27,224 nt of DNA from an uncultured Mycoplasmatota bacterium (GTDB lineage: Bacteria; Bacillota_I; Bacilli_A; RF39; UBA660). The translations under genes were made by a program, and so were the position numbers. Positions within the stretch are counted from its first letter, which is position 1. Each line of letters opens with the position of its first letter. Shown here in pieces: positions 1 through 6,821 of this stretch. Location of the stretch: the NCBI GenBank assembly GCA_900556025.1, contig USNG01000025.1:1-27224 (forward strand), given 5' to 3'. A model generated the notes under the pieces. It had not been told where the DNA came from and did no database searches. It saw nothing but the letters and a program-made list of their open reading frames with translations.

Positions 1-1238
1 GTTGCAAAGTTAATTCTTACGAAAGTGAATTCGTAAGAAATTTGCTTTTAAATGAGGGTTATGAAGAAGTGGAAGAAAATGCAGATATTTGTATAGTTAA
101 TACATGTACTGTTACAAATACAGCAGATAATAAAAGTAAACAAGTAATTAATAATATTAAGAAAAACAATCCTAATGCATTAGTAGTAGCAATGGGATGT
201 TTTTGTCAATTTAGAAATGAAAATATTGGAGAATTAATAAACGCAGATATTATTATAGGAAATAAAAATAAAACAAAAATATTAAAATATTTAAAAACAT
301 ATGAAAAAAATCATGAAAGAATAATAGATTTTGACGATATGAATAAAGCAGACTTTGAAGATATGGAAATTAAAAAATATTCACATCACCATAGAGCATT
401 TATTAAAATTGAAGATGGATGTAATAATTTCTGTACTTACTGTATTATTCCATATGTAAGAGGAAGAGTTAGAAGTAAAGATTTTAATAATTGTATTATG
501 GAAGTTAATGATTTAGCTTTATCTGGACATAAAGAGATTGTTTTATCAGGAATACATACTGGTCAATATAATTCAAATGGTTTAAGATTATCTGATTTAA
601 TAAATAAAATATCAAAAAATACTTTAATAAAAAGAATAAGATTATCATCAGTAGAAATAGTAGAATTAGATGATAAAATGATGGATATAATTAAAAATAA
701 TAAAACATTTGTGTCTCACTTACATATACCACTTCAAGCAGGAAGTGATCATATATTAAAACTAATGAACAGAAGATATGATACAGCTTACTTTAAAGAA
801 ATGGTTGATAAAATAAGAAGTTTAAGAGAAGGTATTTCATTATCTACAGATGTAATAGTAGGTTTTCCAGGAGAAACAGAAGAAGATTTTAATGATACTT
901 TAAAATTTTGTAGAGAAATTGGTTTTTCAAAAATACATGTATTCCCATATTCTGATAGAAATGGAACTGTAGCTTCAAGAATGAAAGATAAAATCCCAGG
1001 AAACATAAAAAAAGATAGAGTTAGAAGATTAATAGAATTATCAAATGAACTTGAAAAAGAATACTTTGAAAAATTTATTGGTAAAACGGTAGAGGTTCTA
1101 ATTGAAGAACAAAAAGAAGATGGCTTCTATCATGGATTTACAAGCAATTACATTCCACTAAAATTAAAAGGAAATTATAAGATAAATGAACTTTATGATA
1201 TAGAACTAAATAAAGAAGATATTAACTTTGATATGTAA
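1..1238 (+). CDS. mtaB: MtaB-type tRNA (t6A37) methylthiotransferase, 5'-truncated by the window edge
   Basis: This radical-SAM enzyme family adds a methylthio group to N6-threonylcarbamoyladenosine at position 37 of tRNAs reading ANN codons. The reading frame is open from base 3 and starts CKVNSYESEF, the usual beginning of the methylthiotransferase N-terminal domain, so only about ten residues are missing to the left. A TTG at 42 is not the true start. Counting from base 3, Cys1, Cys35 (in VNTCTV) and Cys66 (in MGCFC) would bind the auxiliary 4Fe-4S cluster. Cys140, Cys144 and Cys147 form the radical-SAM CxxxCxxC. LQAGSD and DVIVGFPGET are further family motifs, and a TRAM-like domain occupies about the last 60 residues. 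MtaB is favoured over MiaB or RimO by the short N-terminus and overall length, without a database check. A terminator hairpin contains its stop codon. Confidence 0.9.
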   Translation, partial: CKVNSYESEFVRNLLLNEGYEEVEENADICIVNTCTVTNTADNKSKQVINNIKKNNPNALVVAMGCFCQFRNENIGELINADIIIGNKNKTKILKYLKTYEKNHERIIDFDDMNKADFEDMEIKKYSHHHRAFIKIEDGCNNFCTYCIIPYVRGRVRSKDFNNCIMEVNDLALSGHKEIVLSGIHTGQYNSNGLRLSDLINKISKNTLIKRIRLSSVEIVELDDKMMDIIKNNKTFVSHLHIPLQAGSDHILKLMNRRYDTAYFKEMVDKIRSLREGISLSTDVIVGFPGETEEDFNDTLKFCREIGFSKIHVFPYSDRNGTVASRMKDKIPGNIKKDRVRRLIELSNELEKEYFEKFIGKTVEVLIEEQKEDGFYHGFTSNYIPLKLKGNYKINELYDIELNKEDINFDM

Positions 1239-1250
1239 TATCTTTTTTAT
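1214..1250 (+). terminator. Intrinsic terminator of mtaB
   Basis: A perfect 9-bp stem AAGATATTA (1216-1224) / TAATATCTT (1236-1244) with an 11-nt loop is followed by a T-rich run (1243-1250). The mtaB stop codon lies inside the right arm. Confidence 0.8.
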
Positions 1251-1262
1251 TTTGCTTTAATA

Positions 1263-1271
1263 TGTTATAAT
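1263..1271 (+). promoter_or_regulatory. Extended -10 promoter for the 1297-5710 cluster
   Basis: TGTTATAAT holds a consensus -10 hexamer TATAAT (1266-1271) preceded by an extended-10 TG. No convincing -35 box is present at 16-18 bp. The predicted transcript starts near 1278, just before the ribosome site TAGGA (1284-1288) of the gene at 1297. Confidence 0.6.
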
Positions 1272-1296
1272 TCTATAAGAAAGTAGGATAAAAGAT

Positions 1297-2409
1297 ATGG
1301 ACAATTTATTAAAACAAGTAGATGAATATATTAGAAAAAATGGTATTCCATTTAGAAGTGTTTATGTAAACTCAAACTATTTCCCAGAATATTTTAATGA
1401 AGCAGTTAATAGAGAAATTAAAAAAATCTCTGTTTCAGATCACGTAATTGATAAAGAATACATGATTACATACGATGAAAATGATAATATTTGTTTAATA
1501 GTTACATCAAAAGCAGGAACTCATAAAACAAGATTATTAATAACAAATGTTAAAAATACAAAAGTTGAATTTTCATGTACAAAAATGTATTGGGATAAAC
1601 TTTTTAGAAGAGCATGTTCAGATAAATACTTAGAGAGTCAAAGAAAAGAAATAGAAAGAATAGTTAGAAGTACTATGCCTAATATACCTAATAATAAGGT
1701 ATTAGAAGATGTTGGAAGATATATGAATGTATTGGCTAAAACTGTATCTGATGAATTAAGAAAAAGAGATACATCATTCTCAAAAGAATTAGGTGTTAAA
1801 AAAGATTTTGACGAAACATTTTCTAAAATTGCTAACTATATAGATTATTTGAATAAAGAATTTATTGCAAGCACAAAATTGGATACTATCACATATACTC
1901 CTGCTGAACCTGATAGAATAGGTGGAGAACCAAGAAGTTATACAACAGGAACTGGAACTTCAGAAGAAAGAAAAAATTTCTTATTAAGTGTTGAAGAAAG
2001 AAAAGAAGTATTAGAAAAAGTATCTCCAATGTATGTATGTCTAGCACAAAGAACTGACACAAATGATATTGGAGCACTATGTTATCTTTATAATTTTGGC
2101 AACGGTTATTATAGAATGATTATAGAACCATATAGTGGTGAAGGATATACAAAAGTAATCGCAATGCATTGTGAAAAAGAAATGAATAAGGATTTATTTG
2201 AGGAATTATCAACTAAATATTTAGAATATTCAAATATGGAAACAATGGAAGCAAATAATATTGCAAGACTTGGACACACAACAATAGATACATACAACTC
2301 AGCAGTCGGATATGCTTTAACAGGAGACTCAAGCTTAAAAATAAGCTCATATACAAAGAGTAATTTGGATAATTTACAAGCTAGTGAAGAATATAGTTAT
2401 ACATTATAG
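1297..2409 (+). CDS. Protein of unknown function heading the Esx/LysM cluster
   Basis: I do not recognise this 370-residue protein. It has no signal peptide or membrane segment, so it is probably cytoplasmic, or exported by a non-Sec route. Residues about 1-110 look alpha/beta, and 110-195 are charged and helical. About 200-228 form a Pro/Gly/Thr-rich linker (TTGTGTSEE), followed by a second alpha/beta region with aromatic strands (YLYNFGNGYYRM). The ATG at 1297 has a TAGGA ribosome site 8 nt upstream. It is first in a run of five same-strand genes, 12 nt before the coiled-coil gene at 2422. By position it could be a chaperone or accessory factor for the exported proteins downstream, but this is guilt by association only. 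Confidence 0.75.
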   Translation: MDNLLKQVDEYIRKNGIPFRSVYVNSNYFPEYFNEAVNREIKKISVSDHVIDKEYMITYDENDNICLIVTSKAGTHKTRLLITNVKNTKVEFSCTKMYWDKLFRRACSDKYLESQRKEIERIVRSTMPNIPNNKVLEDVGRYMNVLAKTVSDELRKRDTSFSKELGVKKDFDETFSKIANYIDYLNKEFIASTKLDTITYTPAEPDRIGGEPRSYTTGTGTSEERKNFLLSVEERKEVLEKVSPMYVCLAQRTDTNDIGALCYLYNFGNGYYRMIIEPYSGEGYTKVIAMHCEKEMNKDLFEELSTKYLEYSNMETMEANNIARLGHTTIDTYNSAVGYALTGDSSLKISSYTKSNLDNLQASEEYSYTL

Positions 2410-2421
2410 TTAGGAGGATAT

Positions 2422-2904
2422 ATGAGTTCAGCAGCAATAAGAGCAGCAATAGCTGCAGCAGAAGCCGAAAAAGCAAAAGCCGAAAAAGAAAAGGCTGATT
2501 GTGAAAAAGAATTAGAAAAATGTTATGAATTATTACAAAAATTAGATTTAATATCAGCTGACTACACAGATTGTCAAACAAAACTATCACAAACAATAAA
2601 CAATATGAATGATGGTTGCATAATTGATGGTGTAGGTGTTGGTGTAGAATCATTAAATAAAAGAAAAAATCAAATGGCAAATAATTTAGATATAGTTGAT
2701 TCTAGTGTTACCAAGGTAAGAAAAAGAATAAAAGAATTAATAGATCAAATAAAACGACTTAAAATAAAAATACAAAGACTTACTGCAGAAATAGCTCAAT
2801 TACATGCCGAGTTGGCAGCAGCATTGGCTGCAGAAGCAGCCGCAGCCGCCGCAGCCGCAGCTGCAGCAGCTAAATCTAGTAGTTCAAGAAGGAGTGGAAG
2901 ATAA
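2422..2904 (+). CDS. Small coiled-coil protein with polyalanine tail, possibly YwqH/DUF5082-like
   Basis: This 160-residue protein is almost all helix. An Ala/Glu/Lys-rich coiled coil covers residues 1-50. A short break (about 65-75) contains the glycines of DGVGVGVE. A second coiled coil (about 90-130) follows, then a run of alanines interrupted once by Glu, and a basic Ser/Arg tail. There is no signal peptide. A small coiled-coil protein upstream of Esx-type genes resembles the YwqH/DUF5082 partners of LXG loci in Bacillus, but this rests on general shape and position, not on a motif. AGGAGG (2412-2417) sets the start. The stop overlaps the next ATG by one base (TAATG), implying translational coupling. 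The alanine codons make a local GC-rich patch. Confidence 0.7.
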   Translation: MSSAAIRAAIAAAEAEKAKAEKEKADCEKELEKCYELLQKLDLISADYTDCQTKLSQTINNMNDGCIIDGVGVGVESLNKRKNQMANNLDIVDSSVTKVRKRIKELIDQIKRLKIKIQRLTAEIAQLHAELAAALAAEAAAAAAAAAAAAKSSSSRRSGR

Positions 2905-5009
2905 TGGGAACATTTAAAATGGATATGCTTAAACTATATAATGCTCTCACATCCTCTAAAGAAGCTCAAGAAACAGTAGAAGAAACTCCTGCAACTATTA
3001 ATGATGCAGTTAGTTTAACCCAAGAAGTTAAAGTAGATTTAGGAGATTTCGTCGGAGTATCTTCTGAAATGAAAAAAGAAATAGATTTTATAGCTACAAT
3101 AACAGAAATTATAGGTGAAATTATTGCTGATGGTGTAACAAATGAAGAAGAATTATTAGAAGTTCTTAATACACAAGGAGTTGAAGTTTTTGCTGGAATA
3201 TTATCTTCACTTATAAAAAGTGGATATTTAGATAGTGAACAATTAAATAGTGTGATACTACCTAATATGGTAAGAAATGGTAATCTTTCAATTGAAAATT
3301 TAGGAAAAGTAATAAGTTCCATGTATGATAGTGGAACTATGAAAAATGAAGATATTGGTATAATATTATTTGAACTAAAAAGAACTAATATGATGTATGT
3401 TGTTGATAGTAATGGCTTTGAAGACTATGCAAAACAATTAAATGATTTATATGGTTATGATTTTGATTATGTAACACTTGATCCAGATCTTAATGAATGT
3501 ACATCAGTAGGTGAATATAATGAAGGAAATATAGCTTTTAGAATCAGAAGCAATTATACATTTGATTTAGATGATTTGAATACGATATTAAAACCAATGT
3601 ATGATTCAGGAAAACTTGATGCATCTGATTTAGCAATAATAACTTCTCCATTACAAATATTTAATCAACCAACAAGTAATCCAGATATATATGATAATCC
3701 AGACTATAACAAATATGTAAAACGTTATGGAGAAGATAATGGATTTGAATTAACAGTTGGAAATCGTTCTTACGAAGTAAATGATATGGATAGAGAACTC
3801 ATCAAGAATGTTGATGGATATACTCAACTTGTTACTGGAAACAAAGGATATGATGATGTTCTAGCGGATGTTTGGGTATCTGATTTTGTAGTAGCTGTTC
3901 ATAGTGTTGAAGTAGGATCACATAAGAATAATCTTGATGAAGCACTAGCTGTAGGATCAGTATTAATAAATAGAACTGAGTCAACAAATTGGTATGCTGA
4001 TGGTAAAGGAGAAAGTATTGTATATCAATTAGAAAGAGGAGTAGGAATTGACTCTGGAAGTTCTGTTCAATATCAACCAGTTAGTGAAAGAACATACTTA
4101 AATTATGCAAATGGAAAAGCATTCAGTGCAGTTGAAACTGGAATAAAGGATTCAATGAATGGTATTAGAAATAATGATTGCACAGGATTCTGGGGTGCAG
4201 GAAGTGGTACTATCTCAACAGGTGGAAATTCATTCCATCATTGTAATACAGATCCAAGTATAGATTTAAAACCAAGCACAGGGGTTCACTATGAAAGAAA
4301 TACTGAAACTGGTTTAGTACAACCAGGTACAAAATTTACAAAGCCAACAACAGCATCAGACATTTACGCAGCAAATGGAGTTGGCAATCCACAAAATAAA
4401 CCTGAAGCAACACCAAAACCAGATAATCCTGAAGTGCCATCAGAAACCAAAGAACCTGAGCCAACTCCGAGTCCGACACCAAGTCCAACTCCGAGTCCGA
4501 CACCAAGTCCAACTCCGAGTCCGACACCAAGTCCGACACCAAGTCCAACTCCGAGTCCGACACCAAGTACGCCAGCTTCAAATCCAAACGTACCAGAAAC
4601 TTCTGGAAATAAATATGTGGTTCAACCAGGAGATACACTTGGAGATATAGCAAAACGTTATGGTGTTGATTATAATGATATAGCAAAAGATAACAATATT
4701 TCAGATCCAAACTATATCTTACCTGGACAAGAATTAACAATTAGCTCTCCAAAGAGTAATGATACGAGTTCAAATGTTTCTAATTCATCAAGCATTTCTT
4801 ATGTTACAAATAATAGTTATGACATTCCTGGAAGTACAAGTATTCCGGAAACAACAGCTATAAAATATATAATTCAACCAGGAGATACGTTAGGAGACAT
4901 TGCAAAGAAATATGGTTTAGATTATAATGATATTGCAAAGGATAATAATATTTCAGATCCAAACTACATAATTACTGGACAAGAAATAATTATAAATATT
5001 AAAAAATGA
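2904..5009 (+). CDS. Cell-wall hydrolase-like protein: SleB-like domain, (PTPS)9 linker, two LysM domains
   Basis: A 701-residue predicted peptidoglycan-binding enzyme. Residues about 1-300 are a helix-rich acidic region with repeated short phrases (MYDSGTM, MYDSGKL). Residues about 315-455 resemble the SleB/Hydrolase_2 fold: a glutamate in AVHSVEVGS followed by EALAVGSVLINRT, as in SleB proteins, then FWGAG and FHH near the end. Residues 520-555 are nine PTPS repeats. LysM1 (about 570-613) and LysM2 (about 653-699) both contain QPGDTLGDIAK and should bind glycan. No Sec signal peptide is visible although the cargo is a cell-wall enzyme. With two Esx-size genes downstream, export by a type VII-like route is my inference. 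It ends with TGA. The enzyme class (amidase versus lytic transglycosylase-like) cannot be settled by eye. Confidence 0.75.
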   Translation: MGTFKMDMLKLYNALTSSKEAQETVEETPATINDAVSLTQEVKVDLGDFVGVSSEMKKEIDFIATITEIIGEIIADGVTNEEELLEVLNTQGVEVFAGILSSLIKSGYLDSEQLNSVILPNMVRNGNLSIENLGKVISSMYDSGTMKNEDIGIILFELKRTNMMYVVDSNGFEDYAKQLNDLYGYDFDYVTLDPDLNECTSVGEYNEGNIAFRIRSNYTFDLDDLNTILKPMYDSGKLDASDLAIITSPLQIFNQPTSNPDIYDNPDYNKYVKRYGEDNGFELTVGNRSYEVNDMDRELIKNVDGYTQLVTGNKGYDDVLADVWVSDFVVAVHSVEVGSHKNNLDEALAVGSVLINRTESTNWYADGKGESIVYQLERGVGIDSGSSVQYQPVSERTYLNYANGKAFSAVETGIKDSMNGIRNNDCTGFWGAGSGTISTGGNSFHHCNTDPSIDLKPSTGVHYERNTETGLVQPGTKFTKPTTASDIYAANGVGNPQNKPEATPKPDNPEVPSETKEPEPTPSPTPSPTPSPTPSPTPSPTPSPTPSPTPSPTPSTPASNPNVPETSGNKYVVQPGDTLGDIAKRYGVDYNDIAKDNNISDPNYILPGQELTISSPKSNDTSSNVSNSSSISYVTNNSYDIPGSTSIPETTAIKYIIQPGDTLGDIAKKYGLDYNDIAKDNNISDPNYIITGQEIIINIKK
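4461..4568 (+). repeat. Nine 12-bp tandem repeats encoding (PTPS)9
   Basis: Two 12-bp variants alternate: A = CCAACTCCGAGT and B = CCGACACCAAGT, in the order A B A B A B B A B. All nine encode PTPS. The tract is strikingly GC-rich against its surroundings. The unit is a multiple of three, so slippage would change the linker length without a frameshift. Confidence 0.95.
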
Positions 5010-5114
5010 AAGGTAGGGGGATAAATGAACGGTGATTAAAAGATAACTATTTAGATATATTATTGATAGAAATAATTTTTAAATTGAAAGGTGGTGAAAT
5101 GAATGAACGGTGAA
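5007..5114 (+). repeat. Duplicated translation-initiation region, 78 bp apart
   Basis: TGAAAGGT-N10-ATGAACGGTGA occurs at 5007-5035 and again at 5085-5113, with identical spacing. The second copy is the real start of the Esx gene at 5103. The first copy opens a four-codon reading frame (MNGD, 5025-5039) and then stops. It may be a relic of a lost esx copy or a tiny leader. Confidence 0.7.
5059..5080 (+). terminator. Weak hairpin plus T-run before the Esx pair
   Basis: ATTATT (5059-5064) can pair with AATAAT (5071-5076), followed by five T's. The six pairs are all A-T, so it would be a weak terminator or attenuator at best. Confidence 0.2.
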
Positions 5115-5402
5115 GGTTTTACAGCAAATCCAGAAAATTTAATGGATAAAGGTAATAGAATAATTAAACTATTTGAAAGATATGAAGAATTATTAAGAAA
5201 CGCAAAAAAAGTTGGAGATGAAATCACTTCAATTTGGAATGGTTCAGATGCAACTTCATACAACACATCATTAAAAGGATATGATGATACTTTTAAAGCA
5301 GCTGGCGAAGCAGTTAATGAAATCGGAGCTATTATTAATGGTCATGGAAATAGACTAGCAAATAGTAGAGACAATATTCAAAGATTAGCTACAAGATTAT
5401 AA
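5103..5402 (+). CDS. WXG100 (EsxA-like) protein
   Basis: This 99-residue protein has the size, helix-turn-helix pattern and central WXG motif of the WXG100 family (W45-N46-G47, in SIWNGSDATSY). The family are small helical dimers exported by type VII secretion without a signal peptide. A clear C-terminal YxxxD/E signal is not visible here; the neighbouring 96-residue protein has one, which fits export as a pair. The start is decided by AAGGTGGTGA just upstream: the overlapping ATG at 5099 hits a stop within five codons, while ATG 5103 opens the full frame. The gap to the gene before it is 93 bp and to the next gene 17 bp. No EssC-type ATPase lies in the window. Confidence 0.85.
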   Translation: MNGEGFTANPENLMDKGNRIIKLFERYEELLRNAKKVGDEITSIWNGSDATSYNTSLKGYDDTFKAAGEAVNEIGAIINGHGNRLANSRDNIQRLATRL

Positions 5403-5419
5403 TAGAAAGGAAAATAAAA

Positions 5420-5710
5420 ATGGCAATTAGTAAATTAGAATATGACACTGCTAGAAATTGTGTTAGAGAATTCGATACTATTTCATCAGAAATGAGAGGT
5501 ACTTTTAGTGAATTAAAAAGAGAAATGGATTCATTAGAAGATGATCTAAAAAGTAGAGGTGGAGATACTCTTTATGCTAAATATAAGGATTTAGAGCCAA
5601 AGCTAGCTGAAGTTCCAGAAAAAGTTGATGATTTTAAAAACTTTTTAGAAGGTGCTACTGAAAAGTACGAAGCAGAAGATCAAACATTACAAAATCAAGC
5701 AAGTGTTTAG
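5420..5710 (+). CDS. Esx-like (WXG100-superfamily) partner protein
   Basis: This 96-residue protein is predicted to be two helices joined by SRGGDTLYAKY, where a WXG turn would normally sit; the tryptophan is absent (residues 45-49 read SRGGD). The C-terminal region carries KYEAED, which fits the YxxxD/E signal described for type VII substrates. It has no Sec signal peptide or membrane segment. The start has a GAAAGGA ribosome site, and it lies 17 bp after the WXG100 gene, so the two are probably co-transcribed and may form a heterodimer. A strong terminator follows. Membership in the Esx family rests on length, helix pattern, the YxxxD motif and context. Confidence 0.7.
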   Translation: MAISKLEYDTARNCVREFDTISSEMRGTFSELKREMDSLEDDLKSRGGDTLYAKYKDLEPKLAEVPEKVDDFKNFLEGATEKYEAEDQTLQNQASV

Positions 5711-5720
5711 AATTGTTATT

Positions 5721-5750
5721 AAGTGATATGAATATATCACTTTTTATTTT
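5721..5750 (+). terminator. Terminator of the Esx cluster
   Basis: A perfect 9-bp stem AAGTGATAT (5721-5729) / ATATCACTT (5734-5742) with loop GAAT is followed by a T-rich tract. Confidence 0.85.
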
Positions 5751-5773
5751 TTCTGTGTTTTTTTAAAAAAGTA

Positions 5774-5802
5774 TTGTCAAAGCAAATGAAATATGCTATT
5801 AT
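5774..5802 (+). promoter_or_regulatory. Sigma-A-type promoter of tRNA-Met
   Basis: TTGTCA (5774-5779), a 17-bp spacer and TATTAT (5797-5802), with an extended -10 TGC just before the hexamer. The predicted start near 5809 lies about 11 nt before the tRNA. Confidence 0.75.
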
Positions 5803-5819
5803 TAATATGCTTATTTCAT

Positions 5820-5896
5820 GGCGATGTAGCTCAGTTGGCTAGAGCACACGGTTCATACCCGTGGTGTCGAGGGTTCGAATCCCCCCGTCGCTACCA
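5820..5896 (+). tRNA. tRNA-Met (CAT), elongator type
   Basis: A 77-nt cloverleaf. The acceptor GGCGATG pairs with CGTCGCT (two G-T pairs), then discriminator A and an encoded CCA end. The D stem is GCTC/GAGC and the anticodon stem CACGG/CCGTG with anticodon CAT at 5854-5856. The T arm carries GGTTCGAAT. The 1-72 position is paired (G-T) and the anticodon stem lacks the three G-C pairs typical of initiators. It resembles the Bacillus elongator tRNA-Met more than the lysidine-modified tRNA-Ile(CAT). It has its own promoter and terminator. Confidence 0.95.
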
Positions 5897-5907
5897 TGAG
5901 TATTTAA

Positions 5908-5931
5908 AAATCAACGAAAGTTGGTTTTTTT
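5908..5931 (+). terminator. Terminator of tRNA-Met
   Basis: AAATCAAC (5908-5915) / GTTGGTTT (5920-5927) with a GAAA tetraloop and one T-G pair runs into a T tract ending at 5931. Confidence 0.85.
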
Positions 5932-5964
5932 ATTGCCTTACAGGTTAAAATTTAAAAAACATTC

Positions 5965-5992
5965 TTGAAAATTATCTCGAATATTGTATAAT
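5965..5992 (+). promoter_or_regulatory. Promoter of the 6034 gene
   Basis: TTGAAA (5965-5970), a 16-bp spacer and TATAAT (5987-5992). The leader to the ATG is about 35 nt, longer than most in this window. Confidence 0.75.
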
Positions 5993-6033
5993 ATCAGTAA
6001 GAAACAGTATATACTTAAATAGGGAGGTTAACT

Positions 6034-6726
6034 ATGAAAATAATTAGTAATGGAGAATGTTATATTCAAGGAAGAGATGTAGAACATATTATGTATAACA
6101 ATAATGATTTCACATTAGATTTATATAGTAGTTTGTTAGTAAATGGAAAATCTCATCCAGAAAAAGATGAATATATTAAAGTAGAAAATCAAGCTTTAAT
6201 AGATTACATTATGGCTCATAGTGAAATACCAGACTTTGAAGATTTATACAGCATGGATACTAAATCATTAAAGAAAAAATTATCTAATTTATTAGACGAA
6301 TTACTTGATGAAAGCTTTAGTGAAGAAGCAATATATTCTAGCAAAAGTGAAAAACTAAGAAAGCAAAGATATATTGAGTATATAGCGGAACAAATAAAAG
6401 AAATGATAGCTTTTAAAGAAAATAAATCAAAAATATCTTATCCAAGTGTACCACTACCAGGAGGAGAGAGTATTTCTAATGGAAAAGATATTGCTACAGA
6501 ATCTATGAATCGTGGAGAAGTATTAGTTTATTCAAGCTTGAATTTACAAATAGATGAAACAACAGTAGATAATGAATTTTTAAGATTAGCATATTCAATG
6601 TTAGCAGATATTGATGATATTTCACTAGAAGAAATAGATCTGCAAAAAATAAATTCAAGATATTTATCATTAAAACAATTAAATAAACAAAAAAGTAGCT
6701 TTGAAAGAGTAATGAGACAAAACTAA
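6034..6726 (+). CDS. Hypothetical protein in its own transcription unit
   Basis: I do not recognise this 230-residue acidic, soluble-looking protein. The N-terminus (about 1-55) looks beta-rich and ends in a Lys/Asn region. Residues about 60-135 are charged helices. A Pro/Gly loop (VPLPGGES) follows near residue 146, then a helical C-terminus with several Asp/Glu clusters (MLADIDDISLEEIDL). No signal peptide, membrane segment or catalytic motif is apparent. A strong ribosome site (AGGGAGG, 6021-6027) and a near-consensus promoter suggest good expression. A terminator that includes its stop codon closes the unit, so it is monocistronic between tRNA-Met and ezrA. No function can be proposed. 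Confidence 0.75.
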   Translation: MKIISNGECYIQGRDVEHIMYNNNDFTLDLYSSLLVNGKSHPEKDEYIKVENQALIDYIMAHSEIPDFEDLYSMDTKSLKKKLSNLLDELLDESFSEEAIYSSKSEKLRKQRYIEYIAEQIKEMIAFKENKSKISYPSVPLPGGESISNGKDIATESMNRGEVLVYSSLNLQIDETTVDNEFLRLAYSMLADIDDISLEEIDLQKINSRYLSLKQLNKQKSSFERVMRQN

Positions 6727-6753
6727 ATCACAATTAACACTTGTGATTTTTTT
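6725..6753 (+). terminator. Terminator of the 6034 gene
   Basis: AAATCACAA (6725-6733) / TTGTGATTT (6741-6749) is a perfect 9-bp stem with a 7-nt loop and a seven-T tail. The left arm begins inside the TAA stop. Confidence 0.85.
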
Positions 6754-6796
6754 ATACAAATTAATTTTAAAAAATATACAAAAATATATATAAGTG

Positions 6797-6805
6797 TGGT
6801 AAAAT
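6797..6805 (+). promoter_or_regulatory. Extended -10 promoter of ezrA
   Basis: TGGTAAAAT has a -10-like hexamer TAAAAT (6800-6805) with an extended TG and no clear -35. The predicted start near 6811 would fall at the beginning of the AGGAGG ribosome site, giving a leader of only about 10 nt. A TATA-rich stretch just upstream (6784-6793) is an alternative. Confidence 0.4.
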
Positions 6806-6821
6806 GTATAAGGAGGATAGT

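Noticed and set aside
42..1238. mtaB starting at TTG 42
   Set aside because: The frame is open to the window edge and residues before 42 match the family N-terminus (CKVNSYES), so the gene is truncated.
2381..2680. Leu-rich - strand open frame
   Set aside because: Antisense of the Gln/Glu/Lys-rich coiled-coil gene; no ribosome site.
4461..4568. CRISPR-like array
   Set aside because: 12-bp units without spacers inside a reading frame; a protein repeat.
4375..4650. Overlapping + strand frame with RVRHQVQ repeats, and a - strand frame at 4336-4740
   Set aside because: Both are shadows of the 12-bp repeat array inside the LysM gene; the true frame encodes LysM domains.
5820..5896. tRNA(CAT) as initiator or as tRNA-Ile2
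   Set aside because: Position 1-72 is paired and the anticodon stem lacks three G-C pairs, unlike initiators. The acceptor and anticodon stems match elongator Met better than Ile2.
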